Shown piece by piece: positions 9,279 to 17,963 of a stretch of DNA of 64,000 nt (position 1 is its first letter; each line of letters begins with the position of its first letter). The stretch comes from Sphingosinicella microcystinivorans (lineage in GTDB: Bacteria; Pseudomonadota; Alphaproteobacteria; Sphingomonadales; Sphingomonadaceae), in the NCBI RefSeq assembly GCF_003634215.1, contig NZ_RBWX01000012.1, positions 1-64,000 on the forward strand, read 5' to 3'. A model generated the notes under the pieces. The model saw only the letters and a program-made list of their open reading frames with translations, was not told the origin of the DNA and ran no database searches. The translations under genes were made by a program, and so were the position numbers.

Positions 9279-11049
9279 CACTGTTGCTCCGGTTGTGGGA
9301 GGCCGCCTCCAGCTCGCCGGTCGTCGGGTCGCGGGCAATGGCCACCCACTTGCCCTCGGCTGTGCGGATGTCGGCAAGCGGCAATTCCCGCCAGGTATAG
9401 CCGGTTTCGTTCAGCACATGATGGCTGAACCGGCCGGGCGGCAGGAGCATGGTTGCTTTACCCGCTGCATCGATCTGCGGCATGAAGAAGTCCGCCGTGT
9501 TGACCGCTTCGGCAACGTCCATGCCGAAGGCGGTGACGTTCAGCAGGCCCTGGAAGGTGCGCTGGTGAAGGCCCGACCCCATCGAGGCAAAGCCGATCAC
9601 CGGGTCGGCGCCCTTGAACAGGATGCCGGTCTGCGTCGGGGCGGGCAGCCGGTCACCCGGCTTGACCCGCGCAAGTTCAGCTTGCTGGTACCCGGCCGGA
9701 TCGCCGATCGTGATTCCGTCGATGGTGATGCCCGTCACCCCCCAGAAAGCCGTGTTGATCGAGTGGGTGATGGCGACCATGTTTCCTTCAGAGTCGATCG
9801 CGACCACGTCGTCCGACGATTTCGGGCCGTTTGGCAGGAACTTCATGGCCTTTCGCCCCTGTTGCATGGCTGCCCACATCTTCTCGGCATGCGCCAGGGT
9901 GACCCGGGATTCCGGCGAGAAATCCAGCTCGGGATACAGCTTCTTTGCCTCTGCGGGCGGCATGAACTCCACCGCAAACTGGGACGAGATGTCGAGCGCC
10001 TTCGCAAGCGCGGCCCCCGATGCGGTCCAGTGCGGGCCGTTGGCGAGGCCCGACACACGCGCCAGGTTCTGCGCCTCTGCCAGCAACAGGCAGCCGATAT
10101 TGGGGGGCGGGCTGGCATGCACTGTATAGCCATTGCCGATCGGCGCCACCAACGCGTCGCTCCAGATCACCTCGTATCGGCGCAGGTCCTCAATGGTCAT
10201 CTTGCCGCCGTCTGCGCGCACCGCCCGCACCAGCCGCTCGCCCCACTCGCCGCCATACATGTGGCCCGCGCCGGTTTGCGCCACCCGCCGCAGCGTCTCG
10301 GCCAGGGTCGGCTGGCGGAATACCTCGCCCGCGACATAGGTCGAGCCGTCAGCCTTCAGGAAGGTGCGTCGGGTTTCGGGCAGGCGCGCCAGGGCTTCGC
10401 GACGCAGGGTGAACATGCCGGCGAGTTCGCGGCTGACCGGAAAGCCCTCCTCGGCCATATGGATGGCGGGTTCGAACAGCGTCGCGAAGGGAAGCCTCCC
10501 GAACTTCTTATGGGCGCTTTCCACGCCCTTCATGAAGCCGCCCACGAGGGTCGCCCGCCCGGTCGGCCTTCCGGACAGGAAGGCAGGGCCGGTGGGTTGG
10601 CCTAACGTGCGGGGGATCGATTGCGGATCGGTCTCGCCCAGCAGGGTATTCCATTCGCCGTTCATGGTGTGCACGCGGCGGGTGCGGGCGTCGTAGCAGA
10701 CGAGCGACTGGATGCCGAAGAAGCTGACCGGGGCGCCGGCGGTCAGGACGATCTGCGCCATCGCCGTGGTGAGCGCGGCATCCATGGCGTTGCCGCCGCG
10801 CTTCAGCGCCTCGAGCCCGGCGCGTGCCGCGAGCGCATTGTAGGCGACGGTGACCGCGCCGCGCAGGCCGCGCGCGGTGCCGGCCGTCGTGCGGTCGAAG
10901 AGCTGACGGGCCATGTAGCGGTCATAGTCGGCGCGCCAGCCGTCAGGAGACAGCGAAACAGCCGGTGCCGCCGACGCTGCAGCGGGCAGCGCAGCAGACC
11001 CAGCCAACAGCCCCATCAGTCCGACAGCCGAGCGTCGATCCATGTCCAT
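9262..11049 (-). CDS. Gamma-glutamyltranspeptidase family protein with Tat signal
   Basis: 595 residues. The N-terminus MDMDRRSAVGLMGLLAG fits a twin-arginine signal, so the protein is probably exported folded. The large-subunit part (GGNAMDAALTTAMAQ, GRATLVGGF) and the small-subunit part (GNMVAITHSINTAFWG, FASMGSGLHQRTFQGLLNV) are typical of GGT-like Ntn hydrolases. At the self-cleavage site, where GGTs have a nucleophilic Thr, the sequence reads GPKSSDDVVAID, so Ser appears in that place. Ser can act as an Ntn nucleophile, but activity is uncertain. First gene of an operon with the amidohydrolase; candidate TetR operator B lies about 65 bp upstream of its start. Confidence 0.85.
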   Translation of the reverse strand: MDMDRRSAVGLMGLLAGSAALPAAASAAPAVSLSPDGWRADYDRYMARQLFDRTTAGTARGLRGAVTVAYNALAARAGLEALKRGGNAMDAALTTAMAQIVLTAGAPVSFFGIQSLVCYDARTRRVHTMNGEWNTLLGETDPQSIPRTLGQPTGPAFLSGRPTGRATLVGGFMKGVESAHKKFGRLPFATLFEPAIHMAEEGFPVSRELAGMFTLRREALARLPETRRTFLKADGSTYVAGEVFRQPTLAETLRRVAQTGAGHMYGGEWGERLVRAVRADGGKMTIEDLRRYEVIWSDALVAPIGNGYTVHASPPPNIGCLLLAEAQNLARVSGLANGPHWTASGAALAKALDISSQFAVEFMPPAEAKKLYPELDFSPESRVTLAHAEKMWAAMQQGRKAMKFLPNGPKSSDDVVAIDSEGNMVAITHSINTAFWGVTGITIDGITIGDPAGYQQAELARVKPGDRLPAPTQTGILFKGADPVIGFASMGSGLHQRTFQGLLNVTAFGMDVAEAVNTADFFMPQIDAAGKATMLLPPGRFSHHVLNETGYTWRELPLADIRTAEGKWVAIARDPTTGELEAASHNRSNSDALAF

Positions 11050-11111
11050 CCCAATGGCTCCTCATTCGCAGGGTTAGCGCTTTCGGGGCAGTATTTCGCA
11101 TCTGTCCTAAA

Positions 11112-11128
11112 CATGCAATACTGCATTT
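11112..11128. promoter_or_regulatory. Candidate TetR operator B (upstream of GGT-like operon)
   Basis: Core ATGCAATACTGCAT (11113-11126) has half-sites ATGCAATA and ATGCAGTA and is the most symmetric of three related sites around this locus. It lies in the 179-bp gap between the TetR gene's end and the GGT-like start codon. Confidence 0.6.
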
Positions 11129-11228
11129 TGAACGCGGCCTTTCCGATAGGCCGATTACCGCCGCAGCGCCACGGAGGCGGCGAGCGGGCCTTTTGTGCCT
11201 TTGGCGGCGCACCGAACCGGCGCGCTGG

Positions 11229-11906
11229 TCAACTGCCCTGGTGGGCCTTGCCTTTCCGGGGCGGCGATGTCCCCCTTGGACTGCGAAGCACCTGCTCCCC
11301 GCACAGCACGTCGTTATATAGCTTGGCGTCTCGCCGTCGATCCGCGATACTGGCCTTCACGCCGATCGCGTAGAAGCCGATCTGGTGGAAATAGAAGACA
11401 CGGGCGCGCATGACCGCTTCGTCCTGCCCATAGCCAAGGATCGAGAAGAAGCGCTGAAGCCTCGCCATCCGGTTTCGATCGCGGCGCTCCACCGCCCAGG
11501 CAGCGCGCTGATCCGATCTGGCCCATTCCCGTACGGCCATGTCGAAATGTGGATCATAGCCGTCCTCCTCGATCAGCCGGTCGACCAAGCGCTCCAGCCA
11601 CTCGACTGCCTCGGCAGGGCTGTTGCCCGGCTGTTCCGGTGGCAGGAACCGGCAGTCCGCTTCCCATGCCGCCAGCAGCCTCTCCAACAGTTCATCGCGG
11701 TTTGCGAAATTGTGGTAGAAGCCGCCACGGGTAACCCCCAGCCGGGTTGCAAGCCGGTCCACCTTAACCCCGGCAATGCCTTCCTCGACCAGTACACGCT
11801 TAGCCACTTCCACCCAGTCCTCTGCTGAGAACTTGGGTTCCTTGCCCCTGCCAGAGCGCGCACCAGCCTGCAGTTTCCTTTTCATCATAGCAGGCCGACC
11901 ATACAT
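11229..11906 (-). CDS. TetR/AcrR-family transcriptional regulator
   Basis: 225 residues. The N-terminal helix-turn-helix is clear (WVEVAKRVLVEEG, then VDRLATRLGVTRGGFYHNFANRDELLERLL), followed by a helical ligand-binding domain with no recognisable specificity. Divergent from a MaoC-type gene; a 14-bp palindrome-like site (11983-11996) lies between them, and related sites sit before the GGT-like operon and between the TBDR and DUF885 genes. I infer that it represses these units in the absence of a small-molecule inducer, as TetR proteins usually do. Several in-frame Met codons exist at the start (MYGRPAMMKRK), so the true start may be 6-7 codons in. Confidence 0.88.
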   Translation of the reverse strand: MYGRPAMMKRKLQAGARSGRGKEPKFSAEDWVEVAKRVLVEEGIAGVKVDRLATRLGVTRGGFYHNFANRDELLERLLAAWEADCRFLPPEQPGNSPAEAVEWLERLVDRLIEEDGYDPHFDMAVREWARSDQRAAWAVERRDRNRMARLQRFFSILGYGQDEAVMRARVFYFHQIGFYAIGVKASIADRRRDAKLYNDVLCGEQVLRSPRGTSPPRKGKAHQGS

Positions 11907-11982
11907 AAGGGCAGCCGGTCACCCAATCGTATTCCTATCGCCGCGACATCGACGCCCGACCGCGCTTGCCCAAATAGCAGCC

Positions 11983-11996
11983 ATACACTACTGAAT
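11983..11996. promoter_or_regulatory. Candidate TetR operator C (between TetR and MaoC genes)
   Basis: ATACACTACTGAAT, 77 bp from the TetR start and 48 bp from the MaoC start, related to sites A and B. It would allow autoregulation and control of the divergent gene. Confidence 0.55.
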
Positions 11997-12043
11997 GGAA
12001 CTCTGACGCGGTTTCGGTTACACCTAGGCGGGAAGGGAGTCCT

Positions 12044-12533
12044 ATGACGTCCAAAGGCGAGCTGAACGAAGACGGTTTCGCAACGCTCAAGGCGGGATAT
12101 GTTATCGGGACATCCGAGTGGGTAATTGTCACTCAGCAACTGCTCGACAAGTTTGGAGCTGCCACGCTGGATGACGATCCGATTGCACCTCGATCCGAAC
12201 TGGGCGCGTGAGACCGGTCCGTTCGGCACGACTGTCGCGTTCGGGTTCTGCACCATGTCGCTGCTTACCCATCTGCTGCATTCGGCGATGAAGACGGCCC
12301 CGGCGCGGACACCATCTGCCGAGGGCTACTACCTAAACTATGGCATCGACCGGCTCCGCTTCATTGAGCCGGTGCCTGTCGGCAGCCGCGTGCGGGGAGC
12401 CTTCGTCGTGAAGCACGTCCGCAACGATGCGCGCAACCGCATCCTCGTAGCCTTTGGCGTGACGGTGGAGATCGAGGGCCTGGACCGGCCCGCGCTGGTC
12501 GCCGAATGGCTGGGCATCTGGGTGCGCCCCTGA
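12044..12533 (+). pseudogene. MaoC-like (R)-enoyl-CoA hydratase, one-base frameshift
   Basis: Start ATG at 12044 follows GGGAG. The first 48 codons read to TLDDDPI and then run into a stop as APRSELGA. Dropping the G at 12185 restores DDDPIHLDPNWARETGPFG, the hotdog-fold hydratase motif with its Asp and His, and joins the downstream frame (FGFCTMSLLTHLL to WLGIWVRP) into a 162-residue protein of family size. So either this is a true frameshift or one base is wrong in the sequence. Divergent from the TetR gene with operator C between them, and followed by a small hairpin. Confidence 0.8.
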
Positions 12534-12537
12534 ATGC

Positions 12538-12551
12538 GGCGGCCAGCCGCC
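12538..12551 (+). terminator. Short GC-rich hairpin after the MaoC gene
   Basis: GGCGGC-CA-GCCGCC starts 4 bp after the stop codon. No T-tract follows. A weak candidate for transcription stop. Confidence 0.35.
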
Positions 12552-12985
12552 CCAAATCAGACTTGCCGCCAATTTCCAGATCGTTGCAAGTAACGCAAGA
12601 TTTGCCGACGACATCTTGGATTTCCGCTCAAAGAGACAAAGTCCCCTTTCGTCTGCCAGCTGCGGAAACCTGCCATTCGGCTTCCGTTAAGAGTTTCGGG
12701 CGCCGACAGGCGTACGAAAGTCCCCGAAGCACGAACCCGCGGGGTGGAGCACGTTGAGCTATGGGGATTTCGATCTTGGACTGATCCCGTTGCGGGATGT
12801 TCGGGCCAGCGCGGTGGTGTGGCGTGCGAGTAATGTGATGCTGCGAACGTCGTTGGGCAGCTCGATCCGGCATGGGGCCAGCGCGGATCGAGGGTTGCGG
12901 AGGAGCTTCAACCGGACAGGGGCGAGACTGTGCGATGGCCGCAGCAAGGACGCAGCGACGTGTGGATGTGACGGAACGCGCCGGG

Positions 12986-14175
12986 TCACGCGGCGATGCT
13001 CCCGGCTGGATGCTGCGAGCGTGGCGGCGCGCGGGGCTGCCTCCATCGGGCGAACGCTTCGAGGATGATCATCGGCCCGCCACAGCACGGACATGGTGGG
13101 CGGTAATCGACCGGTTCCTCCAGCGGGTCGTCCTGCGGTGGTGCGACCTCGAGCAGTGAGCGGGCGAGCGCGAGGCTGGCCTTGCGTGCGGAGCCGCGAG
13201 CAGTCCGTAATGGCGGATGCGGTGGAACCCGCGTGGCAAGGCATGCAGCAGGAACCGACGGATGAACTCGTCAGTGGCGAGCGTCATGAGCTGTTGTCGG
13301 TCGGCGCCGTTCCGGCGATAGTCCTTGTAGCGGAACGTGACGCCGGCCACGTCGAACCGGATCAGGCGGCTGCTCGAGATCGCCACCCGATGAGTGTAGC
13401 GCGACAGATAGGCGAGCACGGACTCAGGGCCGGCAAACGGCGGCTTGGCATAGACCACCCAGCGCTTCTTGCGGACCGGTGCAAGGTACCGCAGGAACGC
13501 GCGCTGATCGGCGAGGCCGGACAGGTTGCCATGGAAGTTGAGCTTGCCCACATCATGCAGCGCGATCAGCCGGGTGAGGAACAGGCGGCGGAACAGCGCT
13601 CCGAGTACGCGCACCGGAAGGAGGAACGCCGGACGCGACGATATCCACCGGCTGCCGTCAGGCGCGACGCCGCCGCCGGGCACGATCATATGGACGTGCG
13701 GATGGTGGGTCAGCGCCGAGCCCCATGTATGAAGCACGGCAGTGATGCCGATGCGCGCGCCCAGATGCTTCGGATCGGCCGCGATCATCAGCATGGTCTC
13801 CGAGGCCGCCCGGAACAGCAGATCATAGACGAGCGCCTTGTTGTGGTACGCGATGACGGCAACCTCGGCCGGCAGGGTGAACATGACATGGAAATAGCCG
13901 ACCGGGAGCAGGTCGGCCTCGCGCTCGGCGAGCCAGGCACGAGCGGCCGCGCCCTGGCATCTGGGGCAATGCCGGTTGCGACAGCTGTTGTAGGCGATCC
14001 GCCAGTGGCCACAGTCGGTGCAAGCCTCGACGTGACCGCCAAGGGCAGCGGTGCGGCAATGCTCGATCGCCGACATGATCTTGAGCTGGTGAAGGCTCAG
14101 ATGCCCGGCATGGGCGATCCGATAGGCGGGACCAGCAGTGCGGAAGATATCGGCGACCTCGAGCGAGGGTCGCAC
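12986..14175 (-). pseudogene. IS91-family HUH/Y2 transposase, frameshifted near the C-terminus
   Basis: Rolling-circle transposase. Visible features in order: an N-terminal zinc finger (CTDCGH, then CRNRHCPRCQ), the HUH metal site (HHPHVHMIVPGGG) and the two-tyrosine motif within LAYLSRYTHR (Y-x3-Y). After RIRHYGLLA near 13195 the frame is lost; one extra base in a GG run of the coding strand would restore SARKASLALARSLLEVA and a second zinc knuckle CPCCGG, giving 396 residues, exactly the length of the copy at 16769-17959. As written, translation stops at 13069, leaving 368 residues with an aberrant tail. Starts at GTG immediately after the recombinase gene. Confidence 0.85.
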
Positions 14176-14178
14176 CGC

Positions 14179-15087
14179 TCAGCCCGGCGGTGCTGCTCCC
14201 GGCGTGAACAGGCCCAGCTTGTCGAGCGGGCTGATCACCGCGCGCACGGTGCGGGTCGCCACCTTGGTGTAGAAGGCGGTGTTCTCGAGCTTGGCATGGC
14301 CGAGCAGCGCCTGGATGATCCGGATATCGACGCCGTCTTCCAGCAGGTGCGTGGCGAAGCTGTGGCGAAGGGTGTGGGGGCAGACCCGCTTGGTGATCCC
14401 GGCCGCCCGTGCCGCCTCGACGACGATGCGGTGGAGCTGGCGCGTGCTGATCGGCTTCATCGCGTGCTGGCCCGGGAATAGCCACCCATCGCGGTGCATC
14501 ACGCCCTGCTCCTGACCCAGCTTCCACCACTGCCGTAGCAAGGTGAGCAGATCGGCCGGGAGCATGGCGTTGCGATACTGCCCGCCTTTACCCCGTTCGA
14601 CACGCAGCAGCATCCGCTCACTATCCACGTCCCGGACCTTGAGCATGGACACCTCGGCAACGCGCAGCCCCGCACCATAGGCGACCGACAGCGCGGCTTG
14701 GTGCTTGAGGCAGGTCGTGGCGCCCAGCAAGCGGGCGATCTCGTCGCGGCTCAGTACCACCGGCAGCTTGCGCATCTGCTTTATCCGCACCAGCCGCCGC
14801 GCGAGGTCCGGCCGGTCGAGTGTGTGGTTGAAGAAGAAGCGCAGCGCCGCGACGATGCTGTTCATGGTCGGCACCGGCACGCCGTTATCGCGCTGGTCGA
14901 TCTGGAAGCTGCGCAGATCGTCGGCGGTTGCCGTATCTGGAGGGCGTCCCAGGAAGGTCGCAAACCGCCCGACATCGCGGATATAGTTGCGCTGCGTCTC
15001 GCGCGAAAAGTGCCGCATCGACATATCGTCGATCAGGCGCTGGCGCAGGGGACTAACTGGGACGGCAACAGAGATAAGCTCGTTCAT
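14179..15087 (-). CDS. Tyrosine recombinase of IS91-like element 1
   Basis: XerD-like integrase of 302 residues. The start at 15087 (MNELISVAV) is chosen for AAGGAG seven bases upstream. It has a SAM-like core-binding domain (SRETQRNYIRDVGRFATFLG) and a catalytic domain with Arg in GAGLRVAEV, Lys in RGKGG, HTLRHSFATHLL, a second His in LLGHAKLENT and the nucleophile Tyr in AFYTKV. Such recombinases travel with the transposase in a subset of IS91-like elements, where their role is not well understood. Stop and transposase start are 3 bp apart. This copy appears intact, unlike the one at 17964-18880. Confidence 0.88.
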   Translation of the reverse strand: MNELISVAVPVSPLRQRLIDDMSMRHFSRETQRNYIRDVGRFATFLGRPPDTATADDLRSFQIDQRDNGVPVPTMNSIVAALRFFFNHTLDRPDLARRLVRIKQMRKLPVVLSRDEIARLLGATTCLKHQAALSVAYGAGLRVAEVSMLKVRDVDSERMLLRVERGKGGQYRNAMLPADLLTLLRQWWKLGQEQGVMHRDGWLFPGQHAMKPISTRQLHRIVVEAARAAGITKRVCPHTLRHSFATHLLEDGVDIRIIQALLGHAKLENTAFYTKVATRTVRAVISPLDKLGLFTPGAAPPG

Positions 15088-15387
15088 CGTTCGACTCCTT
15101 GGTTGAAGGAGCCGCAATGGTCTGCCTGCAGCGGGTGTCACTCAATCCGGTCAGGCGATCACGCCATCGTCTCTACCTCGCACTGACCCGATCCCGCGCA
15201 GCGGGTTCGTGCTTCGGCGCAAGAAACGTCATAATTCGACGTGTGAATGGACGGCAGTTTCCAGCCATTCCATTCGGACCCGTCTGCGGCCGCTTTGTCG
15301 GCGACCGATCCTGCGGATTCAATGCGTTTCTCTCACGTCCATACCGATAGTCTTGGCCTCGGACGGGCGCGTCACTATCGTCCGAGG

Positions 15388-16322
15388 ATGTCCAACCCGA
15401 AGCGTCACCACTACCTACCCGAGTTCTATCAAAAGGCGTGGATGGGCGACGACAATAAGGTCACTGTCTACCGGCGGCGCCATGGAGGCAGGCTCGACAT
15501 CCAGCGCAAGGCCAAGAAGTCGGTTGGTTGGGAGAATGAACTCTACGCTGATCTGAGCGAGGCAGATCCCGAACTACGCCAACGAGTCGAAAGCGGTTTT
15601 TGAAGCGGGTCGATGGCCTCGCCTACGAGGCGCTCGCGGAGATGCTAAGTACGGCGGCACCCCCCGTCGATCGGCGAAGGGCAAGCGCATGGGCGAGGTT
15701 CCTTATGTCGCTCTTGCACCGCCATCCAGCAAGGATTGCACTGCTTCGTCAGGCAGTCGAACTGAACATGGACGAAACCGTCGAGAGCGTCCGCCAGCAG
15801 TATCCGTCCCTCAGGGGGAAGGACGACCCGGAGAGCTTCGAGGAGTACATCGCCAATTCGCGTGGGCGACTTCAGGACGGAGTGCTCGCGCTGTTATTAA
15901 CGCGCATCGTGGACTCGGAAAAAGTCGGTAACGCGCTTCTCGCAATGACGTGGGCCGTTGGTGCGGCCCAGCGGACAAGATTCCGATTTCTAACGAGTGA
16001 TCGTCCGCTGATGACGAGCAACGGCCTCGGCCACCGCGAGAGCTTACTTGTACTGCCAATCTCGCCGCAGTCCTACTTTATCGCAGCCAGACGCACTGAG
16101 ACGATTGAGACATTCCGGCTCAACAAGCCGGACGACGTCATCGCCGGCGTCAACCATGCCATCTGTCTCCAGGCGGAGGAGTTCGTGATCGGCCACGACG
16201 AAGCGCAGAAGAGGTTTGTCGACAACCGACTGGGCGGATCCCCACTGCACCCGGTCGTCCGTGATAGCCGCGGATCGATTTTTTGGGAGAATCCGCATAA
16301 GTTCGATCCGTGGATTCCCTAA
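15388..16322 (+). pseudogene. DUF4238 protein split by a likely frameshift
   Basis: The N-terminal KRHHYLPEFYQKAW is the DUF4238 hallmark. The first frame runs for about 70 codons to VESGF and stops at 15601-15603. The second frame, starting with TTG at 15600, continues KRVDGLAYEALAEML and includes the conserved FLTSDRPLM. Adding one T to the TTTTT run just before 15600 joins both into 311 residues, a typical length. A four-base TTGA overlap of two separate genes is the alternative. DUF4238 function is unknown; members often occur in accessory and defence-rich regions. It is the only gene between the two IS91-like elements. Confidence 0.7.
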
Positions 16323-16768
16323 CGGGGAGCCAGATTGGCGATCAACAGATTGGATCAGGCGCTCACCCTTAGATGTCAGCCATCTATAGAGGGTTGCCAG
16401 TGCGCGACAAACTGGTGAATGAACGACCGCTATTGATGCCCGAATTTAAGGCCACGAACGACGGCTATGTCGAAGGGTTTCGGGCGCCGGCAGGCGTACG
16501 AAAGCCTCACATGCAGGAACCCGCGGGTCGCACGTGATGATCTATGGGGATTTCGGATTTCGGCTGGCCTGCATGGCCGACCGCACGCCATGCGGAGACC
16601 GCTGAAGCGGAGTTTCGGATGGGGCGGAACACTTTGTCGATTGTTGTTGGCGGCTGGTTCGGGCTTCGGAATGACAGCGCGATAAGGCAGTATCGGGATA
16701 AGGCGTACATCTCCGCGGCCGCCAATGCATAAGCGCTGCGGATCGGTTCGGGATCAGGTCGTGCCGGG

Positions 16769-17959
16769 TCACGCGAGGACCTTCCCGGTTGTCGCCATCG
16801 TCGATGGCGGCGCGCGCGGCTGTTGCCAGCGTTCGAACGTCTCGATGATGATCATGTGCCCGCCGCAGCAGGGACACGGTGGGCGATAATCGTCAGGTTC
16901 GGCGATGTTGTCGTTTGCGGGCTCGGAGGCAACCTCGAGCAACCTGCGGGCAAGCGCGAGGCTCGCCTTCCGGGCGGAGCCGGCAAGCAGGCCATAATGG
17001 CGGATGCGATGGAACCCGCGCGGCAGGACGTGGAGCAGAAAGCGCCGGATGAACGCGTCGGCGCTCATGGTCATGACCCGCTGACGCTCCGGGCCGTCGC
17101 GCTTGTAGTCCTTGTAGCGGAAGGTGACACCCGACTCGTCGAACGCGAGCAGCCGTCGGTTGGAGATGGCGACGCGATGCGTATAGCGCGACAGGTAGGC
17201 GAGCACGGCCTCGGGCCCGGCGAACGGCGGCTTGGCGTAAACCACCCAGCGCTTCTTCCGGACCGGCGACAGGTGACGCAGGAACGCCCGGCGGTCAGCC
17301 AGATGCGCAATGCTCCCGCCAAAGAAGAGACGCCCTGCATCGTGCAGGGTCAGCAGCCGGCTGAGGAACAGGCGGCGGAACAAGGCGCCGAGCACGCGCA
17401 CGGGCAACAGGAACGCGGGCCGTGACGATATCCAGCGCGTTCCGTCGGGGGTGATGCCGCCGCCCGGTACGATCATATGCACATGCGGATGGTGCGTCAT
17501 CGCCGAGCCCCAGGTGTGAAGCACGGCGGTAATGCCGATCCGGGCGCCCAGATGTTTAGCATCGGCGGCGATGGTGAGCATCGTCTCCGACGCCGCCTTG
17601 AACAGCAGGTCGTAGATCGCAGCCTTGTTCTGGTACGCGATGTCCGCGATCTCTGCGGGCAGTGTGAAGACGACGTGGAAGTAACCGACCGGGAGCAGGT
17701 CCGCCTCGCGTTCGGAGAGCCAGGTACGCGCCGCCGCGCCCTGGCACCTGGGGCAGTGGCGGTTGCGGCAGGAGTTGTAGGCGATCCGGAAGTGCCCGCA
17801 GTCCTCGCAGGCCTCGACGTGACCGCCAAGAGCAGCGGTGCGGCAGGTCTCGATCGCCGTCATCACCTTGAGCTGGACAAGGCTCAGACGCCCAGCATGG
17901 GCGGCCCGATATCCGGGACCGGCAGCGCGGAAGATGTCGGCGACCTCGATCGCGCGCAC
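16769..17959 (-). CDS. IS91-family HUH/Y2 transposase (intact copy)
   Basis: 396 residues, closely similar to the frameshifted copy at 12986-14175. Zinc finger CEDCGH then CRNRHCPRCQ near the N-terminus, HUH motif HHPHVHMIVPGGG, YLSRY two-tyrosine motif, and a C-terminal CPCCGGHM knuckle that the other copy has out of frame. Starts at GTG 4 bp after the recombinase stop. It could supply transposase in trans to both elements. Confidence 0.9.
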   Translation of the reverse strand: MRAIEVADIFRAAGPGYRAAHAGRLSLVQLKVMTAIETCRTAALGGHVEACEDCGHFRIAYNSCRNRHCPRCQGAAARTWLSEREADLLPVGYFHVVFTLPAEIADIAYQNKAAIYDLLFKAASETMLTIAADAKHLGARIGITAVLHTWGSAMTHHPHVHMIVPGGGITPDGTRWISSRPAFLLPVRVLGALFRRLFLSRLLTLHDAGRLFFGGSIAHLADRRAFLRHLSPVRKKRWVVYAKPPFAGPEAVLAYLSRYTHRVAISNRRLLAFDESGVTFRYKDYKRDGPERQRVMTMSADAFIRRFLLHVLPRGFHRIRHYGLLAGSARKASLALARRLLEVASEPANDNIAEPDDYRPPCPCCGGHMIIIETFERWQQPRAPPSTMATTGKVLA

Positions 17960-17963
17960 CGGC

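Larger units (their letters stand above)
12693..15217 (-). mobile_element. IS91-like element 1 (HUH transposase plus tyrosine recombinase)
   Basis: About 2.5 kb. The left border is taken where sequence similarity to the second element begins (GTTTCGGGCGCCG at 12693 and 16477). The right border is after the shared GCGGGTTCGTGCTT. A 17-bp inverted match links the ends: CCGAAGCACGAACCCGC at 12724-12740 and its reverse complement at 15201-15217. A hairpin CCCGC-GCA-GCGGG precedes the right end (15193-15205), the kind of subterminal structure expected at IS91 ends. Contents are the recombinase and transposase genes, both leftward. The 12534-12985 stretch holds no gene other than this end and a hairpin at 12784-12798 (ATCCCG-TTG-CGGGAT). 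Confidence 0.7.

Noticed and set aside
8977-10605. 542-codon open frame on the plus strand
   Set aside because: It is antisense to the amidohydrolase and GGT-like genes, both with clear motifs; no ribosome site or recognisable protein features.
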